This document shows positions 1-7,741 of a stretch of DNA of 11,283 bases, in pieces. The number at the start of each line of letters is the position of its first letter. Position 1 is the stretch's first letter. Source of the DNA: Leptospiraceae bacterium (lineage in GTDB: Bacteria; Spirochaetota; Leptospiria; Leptospirales; Leptospiraceae); assembly GCA_027485405.1 (NCBI GenBank), contig JAIXRB010000143.1, positions 1 through 11,283 on the forward strand, written 5' to 3'. A program made the position numbers and the translations under genes. The notes under the pieces were generated by a model. That model was not told where the DNA came from, did no database searches, and saw only the letters and a list, made by a program, of their open reading frames with translations.

Positions 1-844
1 AGAAATCAATTATGTCTATGAATCGCTTAAAATCGATAGATGGTATATCAGGGAAACTTTCTATACTTACATTTTCCAAGTCAGTATGGTAAATATCGGA
101 TTCAACAGGATGAGTGCCTGAATTATCGAAACCAATATTTTTCACTAAGGATTTTGAGGGATAAAGGATTACTCCTTTTTTCAAAAAAACATTCAAATAC
201 CAGACAATAGCCCAGGAATCAATTTTTTCATTCATTTGATCCTTTAACATTTCAAAGTAATCTACTGCATTCAAAAGATTAAAAGAATACTTATCGAACC
301 ATGAGAATGAACTTAGTCTATGTTCAATGGAATCGTTTTTGAGAGTTTCCCAGGATCGTTTCCATACTCCCCACCCCCAAGATGTGGTGAAAGGTAGAAA
401 AAAAGCAGAGTTCCCTTGAATAGAAACAGAGGGAATGTAGCCACTGATTTGTTTTACTTCTTCTTTATCTTTGTAGAGCTCAAGGCCTGTGTTCATGTAT
501 TCCAGAAAAGATTTGGAAACGAGCAGATCATCTTCTATTACTATGACCGAACCGAATAGATTAACAATCTGTGTTACGCCTTTTACAACCGATTTCGCGA
601 GTCCTAAGTTGGCTTCAGATTCTTCGATAACTGTGCTTTTACACCAATTTTTCTCTCGAATGACTTTGCGAACCTCATGGATTTTTTCTATTTCATCTGG
701 CGAAGCTCCGGCTTTCGGTCCATCGGCAAAAATATACAAATCCGATTCACTCGCAAGCCGCGCAGAAGATAAACATTCGAGTGTTTTTTTAGTATGCTCG
801 GGTCTATTATAAACGAATAAACAAATAGGGGCGAATTGATTCAA
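1..844 (-). CDS. GNT-I/HlpA-like glycosyltransferase (GT-A fold), 3' end beyond the window
   Basis: Cytoplasmic sugar-nucleotide-dependent glycosyltransferase, probably adding a residue to the O-antigen or a linked glycan; donor and acceptor are unknown. About 281 codons are visible and there is no stop before the left edge. The N-terminus reads APICLFVYNRPEHT, followed by FADGPK (about residues 39-44), an acidic VIEDD (about 102-106, the likely metal/nucleotide-sugar DxD equivalent), TSWGWGVWK (about 154-162) and a late SLVKNIGFDNSGTH. This set is typical of the family related to eukaryotic GNT-I and bacterial HlpA-like transferases. No ATG lies near the start. I chose TTG at 844 because MNQFAPI fits the usual family N-terminus. 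The alternative TTG at 862 would overlap the upstream stop as TTGA and add six residues. Neither has a clear Shine-Dalgarno sequence. It follows the asnB-like gene directly and is probably co-transcribed with it. Confidence 0.85.
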   Translation of the reverse strand, partial: MNQFAPICLFVYNRPEHTKKTLECLSSARLASESDLYIFADGPKAGASPDEIEKIHEVRKVIREKNWCKSTVIEESEANLGLAKSVVKGVTQIVNLFGSVIVIEDDLLVSKSFLEYMNTGLELYKDKEEVKQISGYIPSVSIQGNSAFFLPFTTSWGWGVWKRSWETLKNDSIEHRLSSFSWFDKYSFNLLNAVDYFEMLKDQMNEKIDSWAIVWYLNVFLKKGVILYPSKSLVKNIGFDNSGTHPVESDIYHTDLENVSIESFPDIPSIDFKRFIDIIDF

Positions 845-858
845 CGGATTTGGTTTTT

Positions 859-2799
859 TCAATTTAAATTTGATTGCATTTGCGCTTTCATTTGCCTAGC
901 CCAATTCTCCAAGACCAATGCCTTAAAAGAGATTGGACATATTGCACCGTCCGGAAAGGGTCCTGTAGATAGTTGCAAGGCAGATTCTTTAGTAAGAATA
1001 TTCGCCTTCACAAGCTCCCCATTTAACAACTGGTGTCCATAAACTTTAAATAATTCATTGTGCCATTCTAAAACCGGTGGAGCAAATCCCTTCTTGGGTC
1101 GATTCATAATTTCTTCTGATAAAACTCCTTTCATTGCCGCACGCAACCATGGCTTAGGGAAATCTATATGATCTGGATGTTTTTGATTGTTCTTGCGAAG
1201 TCCAATTACTAATTCTACAAGTTTATAATCTATTAGTGGTAAACGAAGTTCTACCGAAAAAGCCATGCTTAGTCTATCACCTTGTGCAATTCCATTTTCC
1301 AGTAAATACGTATCTGAAATCAGTTTGGTGATTAATACATCCGTATATTTCCATGGTTTATCAAAACTAAATAAATCATAAGGAGAATGATTTTTTAAAG
1401 AATTCTTAAATTCGTTTGTTAAGTAAGAATCCAGAGTTTCCGTCGCCATTCTGAAATCTGGAGATAACTCATAAAAAACTGCTCTATTTTTTGGAGCCTT
1501 AAATTTCAAATACTTGCGAAAGCTCCCCCTTATCCTCCCAAAAGATTTAACCCATCTTAAAACATCTGAATGATTTCTCCAGGAAGGTAAATTCTTTAAA
1601 AATTCGATACCAAACCCATAAAGAAAGTTTTGGTATCGAATTGATTTTTCCGTCAGGCCGACTGCATCTTTTACCCATTTGTATCCCCAAAAAAGCTCGT
1701 CTCCCCCTTGACCCTGCAAAAGCACTGATATCCCATTCTTTCTTGCGGCTTCATTGATCGCATAATATCCGTAGCCTGAGATATCTGCAATCGGGTCGTC
1801 TCGGAAAAAATTCATTTTCTCGAAATTCTCTACTAGACTCTTGGTATCTAGCTCTACCTCGTGTATCGGAATTCCAAGAATATCCGCTAGTTGTTTGGCT
1901 TCCTCTCGTTCATCATTTGAAGGACGGCCTGGATAACCAACAGAAAATGCATGACGTGTTCCTGGGTATTTCTTAACGGCTAACGCGGCTATGCTACTGG
2001 AATCGAGCCCACCACTGAGAGCTACACCCACTGGAACATCAGAACGAATTATAATTTCACTAATCCTTTCCAGCTCTTCCCTGATCAGTGTGGCAGGATC
2101 ACCAGCTACTGGCTTTGCGTCCTCCATTCGCCAATAACATTTCTCCTCAATCTTCAATCCATTCAGATCGATCTTAATAAGATGACCCGCTGGAAGCTTT
2201 TTTACATCTTTTAATGGGGTTCTGGGCTCTGGAACGAATTGATAATGAAAATAATCATAAACACTTTTTGAATCAAATTCGAAAGGGACAAGTGTAGATG
2301 AAAGCAAAGATTTCATTTCAGAAGAAAATAGAAGAAAATCGTTCTTTTTGAAATAGTAAAGTGGCTTTTCGCCCATTCTGTCGCGAACTATGTAAACTAA
2401 GTTTTTCTTCTGATCATGCAAAGAAAACGCATACATTCCCCTAAGATGGTGAATGAAATCTTCGCCGTATTCTTCATATAAATGGATTATCGTTTCACAG
2501 TCGCTATGCGTCAAAAATGAATGCCCTTTAATTTTTAAGGAATCCGTAAGCTCTATATAATTATAAACTTCACCGTTTGCAACGAGGGCTATTGTCTTAT
2601 CTTCATTGAAAAGAGGCTGGCCACCCCCTTCTAGGTCTATTACACTTAATCGTCGCATGGCGAAAGCTACCTGATTTGCAATGTAATCTCCCTTTCCATC
2701 TGGTCCGCGATGCACTAGACTGGCATTCATTTTGCCTAGGCACGATAGTTGGTAAGGATTTAAGCTCGAGTTACTAATGACTCCTGATATACCACACAT
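859..2799 (-). CDS. asnB: Asparagine synthase-like glutamine amidotransferase (AsnB family)
   Basis: A 646-residue cytoplasmic enzyme with two domains. The N-terminal class II glutaminase has Cys2 as nucleophile (MCGISGVI), HRGPD at 30-34, Arg50, NGE at 75-77 and SDCET at 99-103. All the glutamine-binding positions of E. coli AsnB are present. The C-terminal synthetase domain has the ATP-pyrophosphatase loop SGGLDSS at 262-268, then ELRLPLIDYK and RPKKGF. The length fits long AsnB proteins. The family moves ammonia from glutamine to an adenylated carboxylate, classically aspartate. Here the gene lies between wzt and a glycosyltransferase, and its ATG overlaps the wzt stop by one base (TAATG), with AAGAG upstream as a plausible ribosome site. 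Family members in O-antigen clusters (for example WbpS of Pseudomonas aeruginosa) are linked to turning hexuronic acids into uronamides, so a sugar substrate is likely. Sequence alone cannot exclude asparagine synthesis. Confidence 0.93.
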   Translation of the reverse strand: MCGISGVISNSSLNPYQLSCLGKMNASLVHRGPDGKGDYIANQVAFAMRRLSVIDLEGGGQPLFNEDKTIALVANGEVYNYIELTDSLKIKGHSFLTHSDCETIIHLYEEYGEDFIHHLRGMYAFSLHDQKKNLVYIVRDRMGEKPLYYFKKNDFLLFSSEMKSLLSSTLVPFEFDSKSVYDYFHYQFVPEPRTPLKDVKKLPAGHLIKIDLNGLKIEEKCYWRMEDAKPVAGDPATLIREELERISEIIIRSDVPVGVALSGGLDSSSIAALAVKKYPGTRHAFSVGYPGRPSNDEREEAKQLADILGIPIHEVELDTKSLVENFEKMNFFRDDPIADISGYGYYAINEAARKNGISVLLQGQGGDELFWGYKWVKDAVGLTEKSIRYQNFLYGFGIEFLKNLPSWRNHSDVLRWVKSFGRIRGSFRKYLKFKAPKNRAVFYELSPDFRMATETLDSYLTNEFKNSLKNHSPYDLFSFDKPWKYTDVLITKLISDTYLLENGIAQGDRLSMAFSVELRLPLIDYKLVELVIGLRKNNQKHPDHIDFPKPWLRAAMKGVLSEEIMNRPKKGFAPPVLEWHNELFKVYGHQLLNGELVKANILTKESALQLSTGPFPDGAICPISFKALVLENWARQMKAQMQSNLN

Positions 2800-4223
2800 T
2801 AGTTTATACTCTTAAATGGAAGATACTCTATTTCCATAGAACCTGGAAGATCTACGGATCCCATAAAAGGAATCTGTATACCCATTTGCTTTGGAATTAC
2901 TGAGAACGATCCTAAGTTTCCCACTGAAATGATACTCTTCCATTCGTCCATCAATTGAGAATTGGGGATTTTATCAACTCGCCCGTAGATTTCTGAATTT
3001 ATATTCCCAAGGGCTATATGGAAAGTGTATTCTCCGACTCCTAAGTCTAGTTTTATTCTTTGCTTAAACCGAATCTTGGAATCTGGAGATACTACAGCAG
3101 GTACATCAATTTGATAATGGAGAGAAGATTTCAAATGAATAGGAATGTTCTTCGAATCAAATAAAGTTATATTTCCTTCCAAACTCATAAATTCTCTTTT
3201 TAAATCGAATTCATAGTAGAAATTTATGTATTCCCCGATTTGAAAATTATTCTGCCTTTCGTTATTTTCATTGAGGATTGAAAGATACACTAAAGTGGCA
3301 CTTTTTTCTTCTCCGGTTGTAACAGCCGACTTTAGATTAAAACTAAAATCTAAAGGGGGCCAATAATTAATTCTTGATTGAATAAAATTATCATTAAGAT
3401 CGGAGCTAAGATTCTTTGGCTTCAAAACTTTAGGAGAAGAAACAAGCCCTGCTTCTTCACTTTCCAAATAATAGTATTTTGTTACTGTAATGTTTGGCTC
3501 TCCAATGGAATGACAAACTCCTTTGTGTAAAAGTAAAACCCGATCACAGTATTTTTGTATAGCTCCAGTATCGTGAGTGACAAATAAAAAAGTAGTATTT
3601 CCTCGCGAAAGCAATTCATCAATTTTGGCGTGACATTTTTGGACAAAAAAAATATCTCCTACGGCTAATGCTTCATCGATAATCAGAATCTCCGGCTCCA
3701 TTAAGGCTTGGACAGAGAAAGCGAGTCTTACGAACATTCCAGAAGAGTAGGTTTTTACAGGCTGATCGATAAAATCTCCAATTTCCGAGAACTCAAGAAT
3801 TTCTTGGAATTTGGATCTTATGAACTCTTGGCTAAATCCAAGTATTGCCCCATTCATAAATACATTTTCTCTTCCCGTAAAATCAGGATTAAATCCAGAT
3901 CCTAATTCGAGAAGTGCATTGACTCGGCCATTTACTTCTATTGAGCCCGTAGTCGGAGTCAAAGTGCCTGCAATGATTTGCAGTAAAGTCGATTTACCTG
4001 CCCCATTGCGACCAATGATTCCAAATGCCTCTCCTTTCTTAACTTCAAAGCTAATCTCTTTCAATGCCCAGAAATCTTTGGAATACTGCTTATCAAACTT
4101 TGAACTGACCTTAAGTAAATAAGGTTTGAATAGCTCTAACAATCGATATGTTGGCTTGTCATAGGAGTGGAAAACTTTAGAAAGATTCGATACTTTTATT
4201 GCAATATCTTCTCTAGTATTCAT
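2799..4223 (-). CDS. wzt: O-antigen ABC exporter, ATP-binding subunit with C-terminal glycan-binding domain (Wzt)
   Basis: A 474-residue nucleotide-binding subunit that powers export of undecaprenyl-linked polysaccharide through Wzm. Visible motifs are Walker A GRNGAGKST (71-79), ELGSGFNPDFTGREN (106-120, the region typical of the polysaccharide exporter subfamily), signature YSSGM (159-163), Walker B LIIDEAL (180-186) and switch His217 in VTHD. The ABC domain ends near residue 245. About 230 further residues follow, rich in beta-strand-like segments and containing GEYINFYYEF, GEYTFHIALG and GSFSV. That matches the Wzt C-terminal carbohydrate-binding domain known from E. coli O8/O9a, which recognises the modified non-reducing end of the glycan. 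Short Wzt/KpsT proteins lack it. The start overlaps the wzm stop as ATGA, and the stop overlaps the next start as TAATG, so the three genes look translationally coupled. I see no terminal methyl- or phosphotransferase in the window. Confidence 0.95.
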   Translation of the reverse strand: MNTREDIAIKVSNLSKVFHSYDKPTYRLLELFKPYLLKVSSKFDKQYSKDFWALKEISFEVKKGEAFGIIGRNGAGKSTLLQIIAGTLTPTTGSIEVNGRVNALLELGSGFNPDFTGRENVFMNGAILGFSQEFIRSKFQEILEFSEIGDFIDQPVKTYSSGMFVRLAFSVQALMEPEILIIDEALAVGDIFFVQKCHAKIDELLSRGNTTFLFVTHDTGAIQKYCDRVLLLHKGVCHSIGEPNITVTKYYYLESEEAGLVSSPKVLKPKNLSSDLNDNFIQSRINYWPPLDFSFNLKSAVTTGEEKSATLVYLSILNENNERQNNFQIGEYINFYYEFDLKREFMSLEGNITLFDSKNIPIHLKSSLHYQIDVPAVVSPDSKIRFKQRIKLDLGVGEYTFHIALGNINSEIYGRVDKIPNSQLMDEWKSIISVGNLGSFSVIPKQMGIQIPFMGSVDLPGSMEIEYLPFKSIN

Positions 4224-5011
4224 AAAACGTCCGCAAAACCTGGTCTAGTGCGTTTAAACCACTGAAATCCCAAATAGATAAGAAGAAATCCAAAACAAGT
4301 TGTGCTAAGAATCACAAAAAAGTTAGGAGACCGTTCAAAAATTAAGATTGATCTACCTTCTTCTAACAAAAGCGATAGTGGGTTCAAAAAAAGAAACTTT
4401 CGAAAAGATAAAGGTATCTTATCTAATGAGAAAAAAACTGGACTAGTAAACAATAGTATGGTTACAAAATGAGCCATAAAAAATCCAATATCACGAATAT
4501 AAACTCCGATTGAAGAGAGAAAAAAACTAAGCCCTAAAGCAATTAAAATTATGGGAAGTAAAACCAATGGCAAAAAAACCACAGTCCATGGTAATGCGTG
4601 ATTGACTAAAAAGTAGAAAAAGAAAAAAATCACAAAACTGAAAAAGGAATGAATCAAAGAAGAAAATACACTTACTACCGGCAAAATCTCTAAGGGAAAA
4701 ATTACTTTTTTCACAAAATTGGGTTGTTGGACGATTAAAAATGGAGCTTCTCTTAGCACATCACCAAATAAATTAAATAAAGTTAAGCTAGCAAAAAGAA
4801 CCAAAGCAAAATCGAAGTGACCCTCATTCTCTATGCCCCACTTCGCTTGGAAAACTACGCTAAAGGCAAAAGTATATATTGAAAGCATAATCAAAGGATT
4901 TAAAAAAGACCATAGAAGCCCTAAACTGGAACCCTTGTAACGACCGACAACTTGACGTTTGGTAAGCTGCAGAATTAGAGAAATTCTTAATTTCCTTTTT
5001 TCTAAATCCAT
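4220..5011 (-). CDS. wzm: O-antigen ABC exporter, membrane subunit (Wzm, ABC-2 type)
   Basis: A 263-residue inner-membrane permease that moves the lipid-linked O-polysaccharide across the inner membrane with Wzt. It has the usual length and layout. There is an amphipathic N-terminus, then RYKGSSLGLLWSFLNPL (24-40), the hallmark of the Wzm/KpsM/TagG group, and about six hydrophobic segments near residues 35-55, 68-88, 110-135, 142-168, 176-196 and 232-251. The conserved YIRDI lies at 171-175 and the C-terminus is WFKRTRPGFADVL. The gene is strongly AT-rich, with many Phe codons, like the upstream membrane gene. It starts with ATG 13 bp after the upstream stop, without a clear Shine-Dalgarno sequence, and ends in a 4-bp ATGA overlap with wzt. 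The adjacent Wzt subunit with its carbohydrate-binding domain points to O-antigen rather than capsule or teichoic acid export. Confidence 0.95.
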   Translation of the reverse strand: MDLEKRKLRISLILQLTKRQVVGRYKGSSLGLLWSFLNPLIMLSIYTFAFSVVFQAKWGIENEGHFDFALVLFASLTLFNLFGDVLREAPFLIVQQPNFVKKVIFPLEILPVVSVFSSLIHSFFSFVIFFFFYFLVNHALPWTVVFLPLVLLPIILIALGLSFFLSSIGVYIRDIGFFMAHFVTILLFTSPVFFSLDKIPLSFRKFLFLNPLSLLLEEGRSILIFERSPNFFVILSTTCFGFLLIYLGFQWFKRTRPGFADVL

Positions 5012-5024
5012 AATCTAAGATTTT

Positions 5025-6467
5025 TTATCTACGAAAAAGTTCGTATTCTTGCAGATTTTCAATATAACCATTATTTACTTTCTTTATTAAAACGCTTTTA
5101 AAATTATGATTTCTTATTTCATTTCTGATATTTTTATTTAGATTCCAAGATGTAGTGTAGAGTACACAATCGTTATCAGACAATTGATCGAAATCACCTC
5201 CAATCTTGATCATAGACTTTGGATTATCTAATAAATAATGATATTGGATCATTATCACAATGAAACTTGGCTCGACAAAAATAAAGGGTTTACTGCACTG
5301 TGTTTCCAGCTTACTCAAAATGCTAAACCATTGGCTTTTATTTTTATTTAAATTTTCAACCACCCTAGAATCTAAATTGGTATACTTCGAAAAATAAAAA
5401 AAAACGAAAACAAAAGGTAATATGAATTGGTAATTCTTTCTACCGAAGACTCCGAAATCTACTTTTAAATGAATTAGGAATACCAAAAAAAACGGGAAGG
5501 TTGTGTAAAGTAAATGTTGATAGCGATTTGCAAACCAGGGAATTCTATTGTGCAGAACATAGGTAGGAAGTAATAATTGATACAAAATAGAACCCATAAG
5601 AAACAATAGCATCATTTGCATTTGATTTGAATAGAAATCAAATCTAAATTTCGAATAGGAGATTACTATAATAGAAACAAGAAAGATTAGGTTTAATACT
5701 AAGAAAAAGCTATTTTCAGCTATTTTAATATTATTAATAAAATGGTTCAAAAAGAAATCAAAATTGAATGGAGGGCTACTCCCCCAGTGTCCCATCAAAA
5801 AAAGGAGGAAAAAGGTAAGAAAAGATAAATTCGCAAAACAAAAACCTAAAACTATGATTCTTTTCTGCCTTGGAATCTTTCCAAAGATAAGCGCACCGCT
5901 AAAAAAAGATAAGAAAATTCCCCATAGTAAATTCAAACTTAAGGTTAAACTAAAAAGAAATATTGAAGTCTGAATTAAAAAGAAGAGACGTAAAGAGTAA
6001 CCCTGTTTAATCAGGGAAAATAAACAAATAAATAATAAAGCATACAAAAAAAGACTTAATGAATATGGTCTATATTCTACAATTACATACTCAGAAAAAG
6101 GCGACTCTATTAAATAAATAGCGAATAAGACCAACAAAAGAGAGTTCTTTCGGAGCTGATACAGAAAAATCGAGACAAAGAATAAAAAAAACGAAAAAGG
6201 CAATATTCGTAGAAACTCAGAATCTGAATTAAACTTTTGAAAACAAGAGGCTAGAAGATAAAATAAAGGAGGTTGTCCATTCTGAATTCGTGCTTCATCA
6301 ACTAATCCATAAAATGTCTGAGTATTTGCAACTTTAAAGGTTATAACTTCATCAAACCAAAAAAATCTATCTTTCGTTTTCAGAAATAAAAGAAAGACAA
6401 AGAGAATTGTGAATATACAAAGTAGATAGTTCCAGATTGAACTATTAAATTTTTTTAAATATTTCAC
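5025..6467 (-). CDS. Multi-spanning GT-C glycosyltransferase, GT39/PMT_2-like
   Basis: A 480-residue integral membrane protein with roughly ten or more hydrophobic segments. Just after the first segment (residues 13-30) comes FFWFDEVITF with the Asp39-Glu40 pair, the position of the catalytic acidic residue in GT-C enzymes such as ArnT and protein mannosyltransferases. QPPLFYLL follows at 65-72 and EYRPYSL near 131-137, both typical of the PMT_2 (GT39) group. Such enzymes use polyprenyl-phosphate sugars and act on the outer face of the inner membrane, so this one probably adds a side-branch sugar to the lipid-linked O-antigen, or else to core or protein. The start is GTG; a TAA lies immediately upstream in frame, so no earlier start is possible. 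The gene has the lowest GC in the window (15 of 60 bases at 5941-6000, counted by hand). The donor-forming and flippase partners (GtrB/GtrA type) are not in the window. Confidence 0.85.
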   Translation of the reverse strand: MKYLKKFNSSIWNYLLCIFTILFVFLLFLKTKDRFFWFDEVITFKVANTQTFYGLVDEARIQNGQPPLFYLLASCFQKFNSDSEFLRILPFSFFLFFVSIFLYQLRKNSLLLVLFAIYLIESPFSEYVIVEYRPYSLSLFLYALLFICLFSLIKQGYSLRLFFLIQTSIFLFSLTLSLNLLWGIFLSFFSGALIFGKIPRQKRIIVLGFCFANLSFLTFFLLFLMGHWGSSPPFNFDFFLNHFINNIKIAENSFFLVLNLIFLVSIIVISYSKFRFDFYSNQMQMMLLFLMGSILYQLLLPTYVLHNRIPWFANRYQHLLYTTFPFFLVFLIHLKVDFGVFGRKNYQFILPFVFVFFYFSKYTNLDSRVVENLNKNKSQWFSILSKLETQCSKPFIFVEPSFIVIMIQYHYLLDNPKSMIKIGGDFDQLSDNDCVLYTTSWNLNKNIRNEIRNHNFKSVLIKKVNNGYIENLQEYELFRR

Positions 6468-6550
6468 TTATAAGGCGCTCAAAAACATTTTATTGAAAAA
6501 AAAGGAAAAAATTATACGGATATCTCATTATTTTAGAGATGATCTCGGAA
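6468..6550 (-). promoter_or_regulatory. 83-bp intergenic leader with a possible -10 box
   Basis: This is one of only two gaps longer than 15 bp. On the minus strand it has a perfect TATAAT at 6516-6511, about 40 bases before the GTG start of the GT-C gene, but no recognisable -35 element at 16-18 bp spacing and no extended -10 TG. Upstream, ATCTC and GAGAT can pair around a nine-base loop, with a T-rich run after them. This is too weak to call a terminator. It could be an internal promoter for the wzm-wzt block, or simply AT-rich spacer. Confidence 0.2.
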
Positions 6551-7741
6551 TTAAACAGAATGGGAAACCTTTTTTCGATCTGAAATAACAATGGCAGAAA
6601 CCCCTGCAAATAAAACAAGCATTTGCGACTCGGAACTCTCCCAAGGAATCGTAGTTAAAAGGTATGGTATAAAAAGGATTAGAAAAATTGAACTTTCTCT
6701 TCCTAGTTCTGTTTTTTGGTAAGAATTCCAAAAAGACTTTACATAAGTCCCAATTACTATTAAAGCCGCCACTAGAAGAGTATAAGGTCCGGAGGTTCGA
6801 TGGACATCAGGCAAGAAGCTGTGGAACCAGAAGTGCCAAGGATATGTGAAAGTACTTCGGGGGTATTGCCAGAAGGAATTGCGCACCTGTGCAAAATAGT
6901 CTTTATGATGTAGGAGCTTTTCAGAGTAATCTCCCGTTTTCAACCTTTCCATTGTCCTAATCAAGAAATCACCATTCATATAGAAAATTAAAAGGGAACC
7001 GAAAGAGAAAAAAGCCAGAAACAAGAGATATTTATCCAGGCCTAGCTTAAAGGTTTGAACACCATTGATAGCAATTAAGAGAAGAATCGCCAAGATTAGA
7101 ACTAGAAAGAAAGTTCTCGCAGTAAATAGGACAGATATCCAAGATCCGAAACCTAGTGCCAAAACCAAAAGTATCCAAAAAATTTTTGAAATGTTTTGAA
7201 AACCTTTTTTAAAGGCTATAAGATAAATAGAAAGCATACTGCCAAGAATAGTAGTTCCAGGTGAATTATACACAATATCTAACATGAAAGAATATGTCCT
7301 GCCATAGTAGGGAGGTTCTAATTTTATCAGAGTAAAAATAGTATTTAGACTTGCAAATGCTAGCATGCCCATTGGCAAGCATGAGAGGACTTTAACTTTC
7401 CGAGAACTGCTTCTCTCAAGAGCAATGATAAGAAAAACGCTCAGTAAATTCGTTGAGTTTCGGAGGAAAGCCTCAAGATCGATACCTCCGACCCAACCAT
7501 CAGGTAAATCTGGTGCTTTATAGAACCTATAATAAAAATAGAAAAATAAAACCCATAGAATCCCTAAACCAAATTCTTGGCTGAGAAAATTGATTCTATG
7601 AATCTGGCAGAAAACTCCCATTATGATTCCTATATTTACTAATAAGAAATAGGGAGTAGGCAAAAAGCTAAAACCCGAAAAGAAAATACAGACAATCGGA
7701 ATGCCCATTAAGATTTTTGATTTAACCCTGAATTTATTCAT
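6551..7741 (-). CDS. O-antigen ligase/polymerase-like membrane protein (WaaL/Wzy superfamily)
   Basis: A 396-residue inner-membrane protein with about ten hydrophobic segments. The Wzy_C/WaaL-like layout is visible. A membrane segment at 190-208 leads into FTARTFF (207-212), resembling the conserved S-x-R-x-x-F stretch. ERLKTGDYSEK (265-275) follows, then a large soluble loop with PWHFWFHSFLPDVHRTSG (301-318), in which His307 may match the catalytic His of the ligase H-N motif. A final hydrophobic part carries PYLLTTIPWESSESQ. Ligases transfer the lipid-linked glycan to lipid A-core in the periplasm, while Wzy polymerises repeat units by similar chemistry. The motifs cannot separate the two. 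Wzm/Wzt next door favours a ligase, since ABC-exported chains are polymerised in the cytoplasm. It starts with ATG at 7741, with AAGAG ten bases upstream, and is bounded on both sides by the only sizeable gaps. Confidence 0.75.
   Translation of the reverse strand: MNKFRVKSKILMGIPIVCIFFSGFSFLPTPYFLLVNIGIIMGVFCQIHRINFLSQEFGLGILWVLFFYFYYRFYKAPDLPDGWVGGIDLEAFLRNSTNLLSVFLIIALERSSSRKVKVLSCLPMGMLAFASLNTIFTLIKLEPPYYGRTYSFMLDIVYNSPGTTILGSMLSIYLIAFKKGFQNISKIFWILLVLALGFGSWISVLFTARTFFLVLILAILLLIAINGVQTFKLGLDKYLLFLAFFSFGSLLIFYMNGDFLIRTMERLKTGDYSEKLLHHKDYFAQVRNSFWQYPRSTFTYPWHFWFHSFLPDVHRTSGPYTLLVAALIVIGTYVKSFWNSYQKTELGRESSIFLILFIPYLLTTIPWESSESQMLVLFAGVSAIVISDRKKVSHSV

Noticed and set aside
489..812. Plus-strand ORF of 107 codons near the left end
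   Set aside because: It lies antisense to the left-edge glycosyltransferase, whose motifs (DGPK, EDD, WGWG) show the minus strand is coding. The plus-strand product has no recognisable domain.
3708..4122. Two overlapping plus-strand ORFs inside wzt
   Set aside because: They are antisense to the Walker A to signature region of Wzt, where constraint on the minus-strand codons creates open frames by chance.
6528..6731. Minus-strand ORF of 67 codons overlapping the end of the ligase-like gene
   Set aside because: It is the same strand in another frame. The ligase-like frame has consistent membrane segments through to its stop, and the alternative product looks like an out-of-frame shadow.
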